Of a DNA stretch of 38,081 nucleotides, positions 20,301-28,322 are shown piece by piece. A program made the translations under genes and the position numbers. Each line of letters opens with the position of its first letter. Position 1 is the first letter of the stretch. Source of the stretch: a virus; IMG/VR virus record IMGVR_UViG_3300042892_000428, positions 1 to 38,081 of that record. One strand, given 5' to 3'. The notes below the pieces were generated by a model, which saw only the letters and a list, made by a program, of their open reading frames with translations, searched no databases and was not told where the DNA came from.

Positions 20301-23300
20301 GTTAAAGTTAGATACTGTTCGGACCCTGTAGATATTCCGGTTGCTGTGTCTTGTATAGTATACAACGGATTGATATATGAATAGTTGTAGGTGTCTATCA
20401 AAGATCCAAAATACTTAGCTGGTTTAGCTAATGCTAGAGCCTGTTGAACAGCATAGGGGAATTCACTGCTTGAACGCCAGGCAAATTCTACAGGACCATA
20501 TTGACCTACTTGCCAAGCTCCGGCTGCTCGCTTGGTGTTCAATGAGCGTGTTAATATCTGTTGTGGACTTAATAAATTACCATTTACATCCACAGGAATA
20601 ATTTGACTTAGTCCTGGACGTGCATAGTTTAAATCTACACCTTGGCGGAACCCGTCAACGATAAGGCCTGCTTCTAGATTGTCCCATAATAGTTTGTTAC
20701 CACCAGTGTATGGTCCTGGACCATAATAACTTTCCCACCAGTCTGGTTCTGCTGAGAATCCTAACATTTCCCAAGGCGTAATATGTGGACGGATAGTATC
20801 ATAGTAGTATTGATAACAAGCACGCCAGCTACCTGGTAAGTTTGCACCGTCGATTACATCAGTGCTGCCTGCATAGTTCCAAGTAAACGCATCATTGGGG
20901 TCAAATGTATCATTAGTGCTGAAATCTAATTTGTTATCGCCGATCCAGTTTAAGAAATAGATAGATGTCAATTGGTTAATTTCAGCCAGGGTATATTCAC
21001 TGGATCTGAATCTACCAGGAACCACTTGTAATATATCACCGAATGTACCGCTTAAAGGTAACTTGATATTATTATAGATACGTTTTTCTAACTCTAATAA
21101 AAAGTCATCACGGAAGTCGTTGAATGCTGGAGTAATGCTGCCGTCGTGTCCTCGTATAACCGTGGTTGGTGTTCTGTAGGTGTCATCTAGGAATATCTCT
21201 GGGATATAAATTGGCCATAACCCTAGTTTAGTAGGAGTCTCCGGAATGTAATTACCGTCGGTATTGCTGTATTCTACGATTCTAATAACATCATCTACTT
21301 CAAGACCAATCAAGAAATCAATCGATGGTGTTGTGGTATTAAATGTATAATCAACATTGTTAAGTAACTGCACATCGTTGCGATAGACTAATACTGCTTG
21401 GTTGCTGAGTTTTTGGCTATCAAATATATTAGTGATTTCATAGTTTGTTTTTAACGGATCAAATACTAAGAAACCATCTACACCCGGTTGCTGGCTGACA
21501 ATGTTAATCAAAGTACCATATGGCACCATGTCACTGTAGAACCAAGGGAATGATTTATTCTTAACTTGATTAATTTTAGTTAATATTAGATCAACACTGG
21601 CTGTTGGATCTGTTGGTTGTATACCAGTCAATGACGTGCTGAGTTCTAAAAATTTATTCTTAAATTTTGTATATTCTTGTTGTGCATAACGTAATGCGTT
21701 TACATAATTAGCTGTCTTGTCAATCAAGAACAAACTAGCATAGGGTGTTGGACTACTATGTTGTAGGATTGTTCCACCTTGTTGTTTGATATCAATATCT
21801 CTAAGATTACTTTGTCCTAAGATGTTACCTTCAACGATGGTGCTGTTCTGTGCCAATGCTACCAAATGGTTACGTATCTGTCCCAGTGTTAGTGTATCTA
21901 TATCAATGTTCTGTGCATTTAAATCTAAGTTTTGCGGAACTTGATAGAAACCCAACTTACTAATCTGTTGACTATAGATTAAGATATCAATTTGATCACC
22001 TACTGTCAGTGAGGTAGATAATCGAACAGCACTGTTGGCTAACGTCCAATTTGTTGGTTGTATATATTGGAAGTTTTGAAATACTTTAGTATAAGGTATT
22101 GATGCGTCTACTTCAGGAACGATGTCTACTACAAATGGATTATTAGTGCCATCAAAAACATAACTGATCTGTTGATACTGATGGCTAAGTTCAGGAACTG
22201 TGGCCCAGGTGTTCCTAGGTTGTAGTGTTTCAGCGGTTAAGATTTTTTGTATATAACCAGTATTAATCAGCTGTGTAGTTATAATATCACTGTCATTGAC
22301 ATAGCTAAATGTATCGGTGTTAAAATAGTTTTGGAACTTGATATCACCTTGTGTGGTAAATGTCTTGTAGCTAAGATAGAAATTAGTTACAGGATTATTA
22401 TTGCTGTCATAGATTGTAGGAATGATGCCTTTTGACAAGATTGGGTCTGTAGTTCCGGTAGCGGCCCGCACATAGCCAAAAATCTGTGTACCTACAAATG
22501 TAGATCTAATATATGTTGAAAGGCTCTTGCCTGTAGCATCTAATACATCAAACAATGGTGGTTGTTGTAATGCAGTTTTTTGTTGGCTTTCATTCCAGGT
22601 AACCCCATCATACCACCATTGACTACCTTTGTATTGGCCTAATGCCACTACCACGGTAGAATATGTCTCTACATCTCCATCTTCAGCCAATGATAATTCA
22701 ATACGATACGGTCCTGCGGGTAATTGTTGGTCATCAACTTCATATTGGACCAGACTAACTACATAAATTTTATTGCGGACCAACGGATCTTCATCGGCGC
22801 CAAAGACCACACGTAGGCCATCAAACAAGGTAACACCGAATGCTATGGCATAGGTCTGCCCTTGTAATTCTGTAAAGGCATTTTTAGTGCTGGTATCTAA
22901 GATATCAATGTAATCGAGTCCAATGCGCCCCTCATTGATTAATTGTAGATCACAGTCAAACTGCACGATAGGTCGTTGGGCTCTACTAGCCTGATCTATT
23001 GTTGGTAGTGTTCCATTATATTCAGAGGTAGCTAAAACTACATCAATATGAAACCAACGATTGGTACGTGACCAAGCATTGCGATCAACACTGGCACGAT
23101 TAATAGTGATATAATCAGGAAATATCTCGTTTGGATAGTTTAATGCTAGCTCAGCATTATAAGCTTCTGGGGTGATCAGCTGATCAACCGGAACTAGTCT
23201 TATACCGCCATTATATTGGCTAACGTCGCCGACTTGTTCTACGTAAAACTGACGATTTTGATAACTGGTCGGAGTTACATCTTCTGCAAATTGTATTTTT

Positions 23301-24862
23301 AATCCGCTAGTAAATTCTACGCCATTGGGGCTGGTATAGACTAATTGGCCAATGATGTCTGTTTCAACATCGATAGTCCACGCATTATAGTTTACTATCT
23401 GCACATTTTTATAAATGTCTGCCCTAGCGCCATCTTGTACCCATAGATTGTTCAACTGACAGGTAAGTATTGGAACTTGTTTTAGAAAACCATCATAGTC
23501 TTTGTAATATTCTTTATTAGCATTAACAACCCCAAATCTTACATAGACTTTTTCATCAACATTAACTGCTTGTTCGAATACTAGTCTTGTCACATAATCA
23601 ATCGATCCATCTGCATTCTTAATACCAGCATCAACATAGACCACACGGAATACACCGTAACGTTCTGCTTCTGGAACTACATACCCAGCATTAAAATTAG
23701 GAGCAGTAAATGTATATGCTCCACTGGCTGTGGTAGTAAGGTTTGCACTAAGTGTAACATTAGCATTGGCTGAATCAACGCTGACTATAGTAGTTCCGCT
23801 TGGGACACCTGTACCAGACACTGCAAGATTGGCAATTAATTTATCTGTTGAAGCTAGTGTGATGACATTAGATCCCGATGCTCCGGCTGTTGCTGCTAGT
23901 GTATTAACTATTACTTCAGGATAGGTCCATACTTCTTCACCTATATTAGTAGCTAACTGCACATTAACAAACACTAGATGTTTACCGTTAAGTTGACCTG
24001 TGATGCCACCATACTGTGGGTAGTTGGCTAAGAATGTCGAAACTAATTGATTTTGAAAATTACTAAATGGTAAAGTATCAAATGGAGTTGCATAGTCAAC
24101 TGAATAGACTAATTCTTGAGCTAAGAATCTATCTTGTGCTGTGGTTTGTGGAACATTAAATGTTATAGTTCCAACATCAATACCGTTATTTTCAACGCCT
24201 AATATATCTCTTGAGCTTAATGTAGGTGTTGCTGAGATCACACCATCTACACCTAGCTCAGTTTGTATCCAGAATGGAACTCCGGGTTGATCAACAGTAA
24301 AGGTATAACTACCTCCACGTGCTAAAATAATGCTGTTGTCTACTACACCATTGCTCTTGAATATATAACGACCATTGGCACTGTCTCTAGTAACCACATA
24401 ATCTATAGTGAGATCAAGGCCAGTAGTATTAACTTCTACGAAGTCAGGTCCATCAGGTAACCAATAGTATTGGCTAAAATTAACAAACTTGTCATAGCTG
24501 ATACGTGGGTCAAATGTATAATATTCTTGTTCAAACATTCTACTATGATCGGTGGTAATACCGCCATAGTAGCTGATCTTTTCAAGTAGATCAACATAGG
24601 TTGCAAAGAATGTAATATTATTTTGTTGATCTCGTATGACCACACTAGGTTCAAGTTGATAATCTTGCCTAACCGCAGTGTCTTCAAGGACATAACTGTC
24701 TGTGCTTTTATACGTGGGAGCAAATCTACGACCAATATAACCATACAGCGTGGCAAAATTTGGTTCTGATACCAACTGATCCATGGTCGCCGACAAGAAC
24801 TTCTGATTCGTGTCGGATCTAAAGGTAGTTGGTAAAAAGTTATAGGTTTTTCTTTCAGCCAT
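11342..24862 (-). CDS. Giant 4506-residue baseplate/tail protein in the gp7-gp8 position, with seven FG-GAP repeats
   Basis: One uninterrupted frame of 13.5 kb begins at ATG 24862, with AGGA 5 bases upstream. It starts 8 bases after gp6 and runs straight into the fibre genes, where T4 has gp7 and gp8 (gp7 is about 1030 residues). Residues 1-150 hold YNFLPTTFRSDTNQKFLSAT and NFSQYYWLPDGP, a head that looks conserved. The segment near 1340-1560 is rich in Trp and Tyr (WWESYYGPGPYTGGNKLLWD). Between about 2311 and 3150 there are seven FG-GAP type repeats (FG..L....G....IGAP....G.VYVY), as in an integrin-like seven-bladed beta-propeller, with long inserts. Near 3830-3900 two GxGYxxxPxV repeats follow, and the last 700 residues are fibre-like. 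There is no protease, nuclease or membrane motif. The gp7-type wedge role is inferred from order; the propeller suggests protein or glycan binding. Confidence 0.75.
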   Translation of the reverse strand: MAERKTYNFLPTTFRSDTNQKFLSATMDQLVSEPNFATLYGYIGRRFAPTYKSTDSYVLEDTAVRQDYQLEPSVVIRDQQNNITFFATYVDLLEKISYYGGITTDHSRMFEQEYYTFDPRISYDKFVNFSQYYWLPDGPDFVEVNTTGLDLTIDYVVTRDSANGRYIFKSNGVVDNSIILARGGSYTFTVDQPGVPFWIQTELGVDGVISATPTLSSRDILGVENNGIDVGTITFNVPQTTAQDRFLAQELVYSVDYATPFDTLPFSNFQNQLVSTFLANYPQYGGITGQLNGKHLVFVNVQLATNIGEEVWTYPEVIVNTLAATAGASGSNVITLASTDKLIANLAVSGTGVPSGTTIVSVDSANANVTLSANLTTTASGAYTFTAPNFNAGYVVPEAERYGVFRVVYVDAGIKNADGSIDYVTRLVFEQAVNVDEKVYVRFGVVNANKEYYKDYDGFLKQVPILTCQLNNLWVQDGARADIYKNVQIVNYNAWTIDVETDIIGQLVYTSPNGVEFTSGLKIQFAEDVTPTSYQNRQFYVEQVGDVSQYNGGIRLVPVDQLITPEAYNAELALNYPNEIFPDYITINRASVDRNAWSRTNRWFHIDVVLATSEYNGTLPTIDQASRAQRPIVQFDCDLQLINEGRIGLDYIDILDTSTKNAFTELQGQTYAIAFGVTLFDGLRVVFGADEDPLVRNKIYVVSLVQYEVDDQQLPAGPYRIELSLAEDGDVETYSTVVVALGQYKGSQWWYDGVTWNESQQKTALQQPPLFDVLDATGKSLSTYIRSTFVGTQIFGYVRAATGTTDPILSKGIIPTIYDSNNNPVTNFYLSYKTFTTQGDIKFQNYFNTDTFSYVNDSDIITTQLINTGYIQKILTAETLQPRNTWATVPELSHQYQQISYVFDGTNNPFVVDIVPEVDASIPYTKVFQNFQYIQPTNWTLANSAVRLSTSLTVGDQIDILIYSQQISKLGFYQVPQNLDLNAQNIDIDTLTLGQIRNHLVALAQNSTIVEGNILGQSNLRDIDIKQQGGTILQHSSPTPYASLFLIDKTANYVNALRYAQQEYTKFKNKFLELSTSLTGIQPTDPTASVDLILTKINQVKNKSFPWFYSDMVPYGTLINIVSQQPGVDGFLVFDPLKTNYEITNIFDSQKLSNQAVLVYRNDVQLLNNVDYTFNTTTPSIDFLIGLEVDDVIRIVEYSNTDGNYIPETPTKLGLWPIYIPEIFLDDTYRTPTTVIRGHDGSITPAFNDFRDDFLLELEKRIYNNIKLPLSGTFGDILQVVPGRFRSSEYTLAEINQLTSIYFLNWIGDNKLDFSTNDTFDPNDAFTWNYAGSTDVIDGANLPGSWRACYQYYYDTIRPHITPWEMLGFSAEPDWWESYYGPGPYTGGNKLLWDNLEAGLIVDGFRQGVDLNYARPGLSQIIPVDVNGNLLSPQQILTRSLNTKRAAGAWQVGQYGPVEFAWRSSSEFPYAVQQALALAKPAKYFGSLIDTYNYSYINPLYTIQDTATGISTGSEQYLTLTTNHHITQNIIQFNGDTSSGTLYRGAGYLNWIADYLISQGINPSTYISPLLKNFQVNLAYKVAGFTDQKYLEVLAEQVSPTSTNASVLIPDQNYGVYLNENPVPIDKLIYSAVIVEKTDLGWTVRGYDLFNSFFTIIPSIVNNNAYRITVLNSSATIFNNYQNLKLNVPYGHEFTTAQQVADFLIGYERYLIAQGFTFTDSDPMLNEMRDWKLSVKEFLYWIQQGWRAGSIIVLSPVADSISAVTIGAITAGIEDSQYASKVLDQNFNLVRNNNYNVMRSATEFKLNFTDPATVIGYVEVDLVQYEHALVFDNTTVFNDVIYQPESGNRQFRLKLVGQKTAAWNGSLSAPGFVYSSGVVKEWNQGKDYLKGELVQYKSQYYTALIDVVASTTFEFQYWQQIDQSQIQKGLLPNFSTLAVQSQSFYDSYAEIKDQDQISYSHALIGFKPRRYLSDLGVTETTQIEFYKGFIAQKGTANAVNQMLKATFNNLSSDISYYEEWAMRVGEYGALDTNPFVEIPLNESAFGVNPSVARFVGEADNNLADGITVFNQSQLYKSYGRFTGNVALNRTDNSDYDNDIPTAGYVNIDDVDTQIFDLANYQDLDGQIANMGSGYTIWCAKDFSQQWNVYRVTETNNFVTQVANALNGYITFTTQDPHKFIAGSVFLVKDFDPAFDGFYQVYRVMTASSVMVTYAGDTSNLTSQDGLGILFRMDSMRFLYMEDSRIYGLLNPPNGWKVGDKIWIDDDAETNAVQGQPFGTQPNNTWKVYEKQAPWTIEQQLTKQAGGYSAGDGYGSSVKMSGDGLIVVTGAPNSNSNIGVVNTFLKDYEGTFQESFSISPLSANTRAFGHAVELGTDPESNTVLAVGAPKSYGNVGYVYTYYKSEFATAFDRTQIIVGNVFSQGQFGHSLAFSQTGDWLYIGAPGDSAVSSGNVHVYGLNRYIPVAEQIISVNSLYTLTTSANLQALLGSANVVVGSTITQAATGATATITYITPGVNANSYQVDNLINFVYDANVTVGNANISAKLSITTGGFLSNVDAYPLTANAYAVTSNIFLTAFTPAVTNDPSSLLITNANQTFIPNLDYYLNGTTINFVNNGNIADPQKLDTSTISIKQKPYYQLLDTLTLPISNTGSQFGFALSSSFDGAQLAVGTPNDNVVGDDGTLKIGAGSVYVYDRVIEAFNTVIDADPGTGGQDYTTEGSIASVYKVTLDNVEVTNYIVVGSNKIRFITPPPIGRVLYIEVNQFRLLERLVGVDSLEGGLRAIQSNAAFGTSLTICSNNCAIYIGAPNYNNGTEYNSGAVWKFHNKGRLYGTNTAYDTDPIFMPGDSIRLDNFEITVSGRWMPATVGNIITLSANVRANVGDYITQTVSATGVANVTVLVDTPATGSRYITVSDYNDNANVFSWSSGNIVSVNGTTTTAQLRVSLDSFVKDVNDAKLLGITASNSAGRLRFDSDSTVAKNLLRILAGTNQPGSPGVYADANTIVFAFMQIIVNPFGLPGEYFGNKVKLAANAYMLVIGSARGTTKQFTTFDVLTTPAGTTMDDSTTRLYDTIQGSGSVYIYELYDDPRNMVEHPGRYAYAQQLDPGSLIEGAQFGYSLDIEGTFVTVSAPGTTLSGKPAQSGTVYIFSNPLMIRGWELIRYQQPKVDLDSISRGYLYDNTTSLIKYNLQFIDPAKGRILGQAEQEISFKTEYDPAIYNRGTNPKADINQNIYWGNNQIGQVWWNLSKLRYIDYEQDTLTYRSLYWGQLFPGSTVEVLEWVRSNYLPSQYAANGGDGIPEYADDSAYVEEIFVDPVTSIIVTRYYYWVKNKTSVDPNNPSRKLPVSAITDYILNPKNQNIAFGAIIRGDAIAFYNVSEYLSADNTIMHLDHQLVINTDIIHSEYELVQQGNPDNLIPTNIVNKLIDSLSGIDQSSSTVPDPKLSQADRYGISFRPRQNMFVNRLQAVNEMVSFVNNIFAVNPITEQFDLTGLNAQEPTPSYKKGEYEQGVTTEIELSYINTDELAPGYRVLVNNDITQNGLWVLYQLSESKVWEIIKVQSYKTSLYWNYIDWYADGYSSATKPDFSVNTTNDALKLRAVGGQIIYISNATGAGTWQLVVVQDDGTLQVVGIQNGTIQLDTSLGDFAGNSLGFSNQDFDSNRFDQNPNNEIRAIVQSLNDELFTNTLEGEFNNMFFILVNYLLTEQNYVDWIFKSSFISVTHKLRSLAQFPSYVVDNQTYYQDYINEVKPYRTKIREYLIDYTGDDTYEGSVTDFDLPAYYDTSTGYGIFRSPSGEVPYVEEDSATWQTFPYNQWYVNRNLVVSSIQLESSGANYSTPPTVTISSVDGNGSGATATAVIDGNTGAITSITLTNAGVGYTTTPSVIINGSATTQANAYAVMKSPFARSFDTKIKFDRISYDSTVQRWAANTTYTAGQIVSYAFQDGNVMIRKAYSVNSNITTASTFIPSDYTEYFANAFSNANDRIVGFYEPTDIMPTIDFISVPVTLANTAADTDTIYVFNAPTLLPGMYITSNGVDAGYIANIVSNVILMVNSRGTITANIANNSTAISGISGNIHPSFEASPEVGEYVSGIGIPFETTIVNNSWFANSLNLSNPASITANAVPISYGGIPIKVTQVTLTVNVTLNTDDTITANYDNLSPLINGIDYPKLPVQGADFSLSPLYGRRYDVASYDAVQYSSDGLALLSTRSVDVAMYSLYSQLSLGTAPEDIITDGGAYVDTDHSHAPEELVPGRTYDTLDMRIYTKINANANIIAYRVFDNMMDETNYLRISSAASTILELPLQLTDSEIFVVDANVLPTPNTVYARPGVVFINGERITYYTKTVYTPVAWTANTSYAIGTAISNSGINYRTTGNVNAPDDFGNASVQANVSVLPGLNVLGQLRRGTQGTSAYLEHGAGAQVVDASSAQTIPGTFAGNLMVFANVLYNSGSGTAIDGTGLTGSTTPGALFLKANIAPIVETSQGLGTEDAINTLTTESNVEIYTEDI
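11389..11396 (-). promoter_or_regulatory. Possible late promoter motif GATAAATA inside the 3' end of the giant gene
   Basis: GATAAATA on the minus strand lies 46 bases before the ATG at 11342, inside codons of the giant gene. The leader would keep the GAGG ribosome site. It could boost fibre transcripts apart from the 13.5-kb gene, but a chance match within coding DNA is possible. Confidence 0.3.
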
Positions 24863-24869
24863 TATAATC

Positions 24870-27800
24870 CTAAGCAGTTATTAGTGCGCCAGTTTGGTTA
24901 AGTTGTGCCGCTGTAATAGCAGTGATAATCTTAACATCATTGACAGTCGCGCAACTGGTAATGATTTCATTAATGTTTGCATTGACCTGCATCAAGCTAC
25001 CAAACACGCTGGCTTCGTTAGCAGGGACTATGACAATACTGGAAATGTTTGGAACTAGTTGCATGTGTAAATATGCCGCAAGTTCACTGAAATAAAATGT
25101 TTCACCAAAGTCCCAATTGGCTATATCAAAGTAGCTGTTAATTGTAGCGATCACTGATGTTTGTATTTCGTTGTCGCTGATGACCACGTTAGAATTTTTA
25201 ACTACTTTAAACTGTGCCTGTAGTTTAGGATCAGCTTTGGCTCCAAACAATGGTTTAAACTGTGCGGGATTGTAGATGATAGTATCGCTAACGGCCTTAT
25301 ATTCATCTAAACTGCTGTAGCTAATTTCTAATTGATCACTGGTTGGCAAACTAGGTTGTGTGATAGTTCCTGTGATGTCCTGTACCCATGATTGATAATC
25401 GATACTGTATTGTTGTGTTAGGATATACAGGTCAATGATATTGTTTGGACTTGGGTCAATACGACGATTGTTTGGACTGTTGTGACGATATTGGAAATAT
25501 AAATCTTGTCGGCCTAGTTTAGCTGAATACCCCGTGACAGCATTTAATGTATAAACTTCTCCAGCGATCGATAATTGATAAAATGTGTCAATTGGCACAA
25601 TATAAAATAGTTGTCCGTTTTGGTATAAGGTAGCTGCTACCTGTGCATCACGTAGAGAAGCATATTGTGATACCACTGTGTTGTTATCAATAGGTGTTTC
25701 AGTTACAAAATTGTCATAGCCTATGATTGATTGGAAATAAACATATTTGTTAGTTACATCTACATTAGGATTAACCAATAGTTCAAACAATTCAGGATTG
25801 TCCGGAATACCATCGTTGTCGGTGTCAGAGAATGTTACATAGATTCTGTTGATGTCAGTGTAACCGTCAACTTCAGTGATACTCTTATAGATATTCCAAA
25901 TGTAATCGAGTGCTAGTGGATTACTGTTATCGGGTTGTGTGTTAACTTTTAATACTTTGATCTGATCTTTAACAGTCAATCCAGTAGAGGCATCAAAAAT
26001 CTTTGTAGTACCATCATAGTAAAAATTAGTTTCTTGCACGCTTTCAAATACATAATTTAATCCGCGATAGCTGACTGTGTAGGTTTGACCTACTGTTTGG
26101 AATGCTATGATCCAACTGCTGTCTAATGCTTGGCCACTAGTATCTCCTGTGTTGGTTAGACTGAATGCATCGCCGGTGTTTAGATCTTGTGGGGTGATAA
26201 TCTTCCAGCTGGCTGATACTATGTCATAGCGTAGGCCAAAATTAGCAAACGCCTGTATGTAACCAACCATAGTTGAAACCAGAGCATTTGAGAACGCTAC
26301 GTTAAACACAGCAAATACACGATCAGCTGATGGAAATTCGTCTATAGGTATGATCTGATTGATGGTCACTGGCCCTTCGCCATTACTTAAATTACCCTGG
26401 CCACCATTGGTGCCATCCCCTACTACTAATTCAATAGCCGCATAGACGTAATACTTGTCACCCGGATTGCGTGGTATTCCTGTTTTAATACGATTTTGTG
26501 CATCAAAGTAGTTGCCATCACCTGCTGATAGCTTAACTATAGAACTCTGCACGATATATTTGTTAGTGCTGGTTACTGCCGCGCCAATCTGTAAGATCTT
26601 ACCTGTGCTGTCTTGGAAATAGCCTGTGCAACCATTGGCAATAATTGTTGAGGTATGCCAATAGATATCAGTTAGATCTAATAATGGATAGTGTGCATAG
26701 AAAAACTGTAGTGTTTCTGGTGCTTGTGCTATTAGTGCTATACGATCGTAGATAACTTTATAAATGTCATTGGTAGTATTATAGTCAAAGCTAAATGTAT
26801 TGGTCGTGTTGTCACGATATAACATACCATCTTGTGAAAAGATATTAGTAGATGAATACTTACCGGTTACATCAATAACATCTAAATAACGACTGATGCC
26901 ACTTGATGTTCTATTGACTGCTTTGATCTTTAAAATATCATTGAATAAAGTGTAAGGCAAGATATTATAGTCTTCACCTGTAATCATACGATTCTGTGTA
27001 TAGAATTGTTGTGGTGCTTTTTGTTTAACGCTGTCAAGACTTTCACGTGTAGTAGCATTAGCCACTGTATATTGTAGGCTGGCTGTGATTGTAATAGTTT
27101 CAACGCGGCCTGCGGCACCAACATAGTTAATTGGTATTACCACACCCTGCATTTCATCGGGAGTGATTTTATATTGTAGGCCATTACTGACGCGATAGTA
27201 TATACGGAAGTTACCTTGTGGAATATTGGCAAATGATCCGTCACCAAAGATTAAATCAATTTGATCACCAGCGCGGCTATTGATCTGATAGATATTTTTG
27301 TTTGATGTAGCATTGTAGATAACATTGGTATTGGCCACTGCTGGAACTTTTTCCCATAGGATATCCAAATTACCGTTGCTGTCTAGGCTATACACCCAAA
27401 TGTCTGTGTTGTTGATGTTATTGGTATTAACGCTGTAAACACGATTAGGAATACTTTCAGCAAGATTAAAATCTAAGCTCTTTAATTCGCCTTGTTTAAA
27501 ATACAAGAAATATCCTGTGTTGTTACTGCCGTTGCCTAGGTTATCATTTCTATATAAAAAGTTAAATGGCGCATTTAGTTTAGGGTCAGCTTCGTAAATA
27601 TATGTTTCGTTTGCGCTGGTAGGACTTACCATTTCAAATGACATCTGTGATCCGGCTACAGTAGATTTAAAGCTGTAGGTAGATAAGATATTAGGCACTA
27701 GATTGATCTGATATTCTTCGTTAGTAATACCATTGATGATCTGACTGTAAGCTGGTTTGCCGATGGCTTGATTATTAACCAATGATGCATTAAGTATCAA

Positions 27801-28271
27801 TGTCATTTGTTCTAACCAATTGCTGTTACCTGCGTCTGCCCAATTGATCACTAATCCGCTCAGATTAAGACCATTACTGTCATAGACGTTTTCAGTAGTC
27901 GATACGCTGTTAAATTTCAATAAACCAACAGCAGGAATATTACGTTTAGGATTATAGCTGACTAGGCGTGCTAGTTTAAGTATGCTGTCACGACGCTGCG
28001 CAGTATCAATAAAGTTTTCACGAGCATTTAAATCTGCGCGGAACGCTAGGCTTTGGCCCAGGAACGCGATCATATCGATTAGGGCGATAAACTCACTGGA
28101 TTCAATGAAGTCGTTAAAGTCTTCAGGATAGTAAAGCTGTAGATAGCTAACCATGCTAGCACGAAGTGTTTCGTAATCATAGCTTTGGAAGTCTGCGTTA
28201 CGAAACGCTTGATATAGCTTAGTCCAATCTTGTGAGACTAATAAACTGGTTTGTCGTGTGGTGGTTGCCAT
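24870..28271 (-). CDS. 6: Baseplate wedge subunit, gp6-like
   Basis: The protein has 1133 residues, clearly longer than T4 gp6 (660). Residues 10-110 (SQDWTKLYQAFRNADFQSYD, YLQLYYPEDFNDFIESSEFI, IDMIAFLGQSLAFRADLNAR, RDSILKLARLVSYNPKRN) match the N-terminal hallmark of T4-like gp6. That part dimerises around the baseplate to make the inner iris together with gp25 and gp53. The central part carries the baseplate J-like segment near residues 330-450 (NRAGDQIDLIFGDG, RITGEDYNILPY-like MITGEDYNILPY). The extra length is in the C-terminal half, which also includes a DTDNDGIPDN stretch resembling a calcium-binding thrombospondin type 3-like loop. AGGG lies 8 bases before the ATG at 28271, and a late promoter motif lies upstream. 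Gene order 25-6 supports the call. Confidence 0.88.
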   Translation of the reverse strand: MATTTRQTSLLVSQDWTKLYQAFRNADFQSYDYETLRASMVSYLQLYYPEDFNDFIESSEFIALIDMIAFLGQSLAFRADLNARENFIDTAQRRDSILKLARLVSYNPKRNIPAVGLLKFNSVSTTENVYDSNGLNLSGLVINWADAGNSNWLEQMTLILNASLVNNQAIGKPAYSQIINGITNEEYQINLVPNILSTYSFKSTVAGSQMSFEMVSPTSANETYIYEADPKLNAPFNFLYRNDNLGNGSNNTGYFLYFKQGELKSLDFNLAESIPNRVYSVNTNNINNTDIWVYSLDSNGNLDILWEKVPAVANTNVIYNATSNKNIYQINSRAGDQIDLIFGDGSFANIPQGNFRIYYRVSNGLQYKITPDEMQGVVIPINYVGAAGRVETITITASLQYTVANATTRESLDSVKQKAPQQFYTQNRMITGEDYNILPYTLFNDILKIKAVNRTSSGISRYLDVIDVTGKYSSTNIFSQDGMLYRDNTTNTFSFDYNTTNDIYKVIYDRIALIAQAPETLQFFYAHYPLLDLTDIYWHTSTIIANGCTGYFQDSTGKILQIGAAVTSTNKYIVQSSIVKLSAGDGNYFDAQNRIKTGIPRNPGDKYYVYAAIELVVGDGTNGGQGNLSNGEGPVTINQIIPIDEFPSADRVFAVFNVAFSNALVSTMVGYIQAFANFGLRYDIVSASWKIITPQDLNTGDAFSLTNTGDTSGQALDSSWIIAFQTVGQTYTVSYRGLNYVFESVQETNFYYDGTTKIFDASTGLTVKDQIKVLKVNTQPDNSNPLALDYIWNIYKSITEVDGYTDINRIYVTFSDTDNDGIPDNPELFELLVNPNVDVTNKYVYFQSIIGYDNFVTETPIDNNTVVSQYASLRDAQVAATLYQNGQLFYIVPIDTFYQLSIAGEVYTLNAVTGYSAKLGRQDLYFQYRHNSPNNRRIDPSPNNIIDLYILTQQYSIDYQSWVQDITGTITQPSLPTSDQLEISYSSLDEYKAVSDTIIYNPAQFKPLFGAKADPKLQAQFKVVKNSNVVISDNEIQTSVIATINSYFDIANWDFGETFYFSELAAYLHMQLVPNISSIVIVPANEASVFGSLMQVNANINEIITSCATVNDVKIITAITAAQLNQTGALITA

Positions 28272-28291
28272 GCTATTTCCCTATTATCTAG

Positions 28292-28299
28292 TATTTATC
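28292..28299 (-). promoter_or_regulatory. T4-type late promoter motif GATAAATA before gp6
   Basis: GATAAATA on the minus strand ends 20 bases before the gp6 ATG, in the 51-base gap between gp25 and gp6. The predicted leader of about 14 bases holds the AGGG ribosome site. Confidence 0.6.
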
Positions 28300-28322
28300 A
28301 GGAAAATAAACTGTGTAGTTAA

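Noticed and set aside
24436-24756. Minus-strand frame of 106 codons inside the giant gene
   Set aside because: Out-of-frame shadow of the N-terminal part of the giant protein, which reads as a conserved domain in the main frame.
11342-24862. Intein, intron or homing endonuclease within the giant gene
   Set aside because: I saw no splice-junction residues, LAGLIDADG or GIY-YIG/HNH motifs, and the frame is continuous with structural-protein composition.
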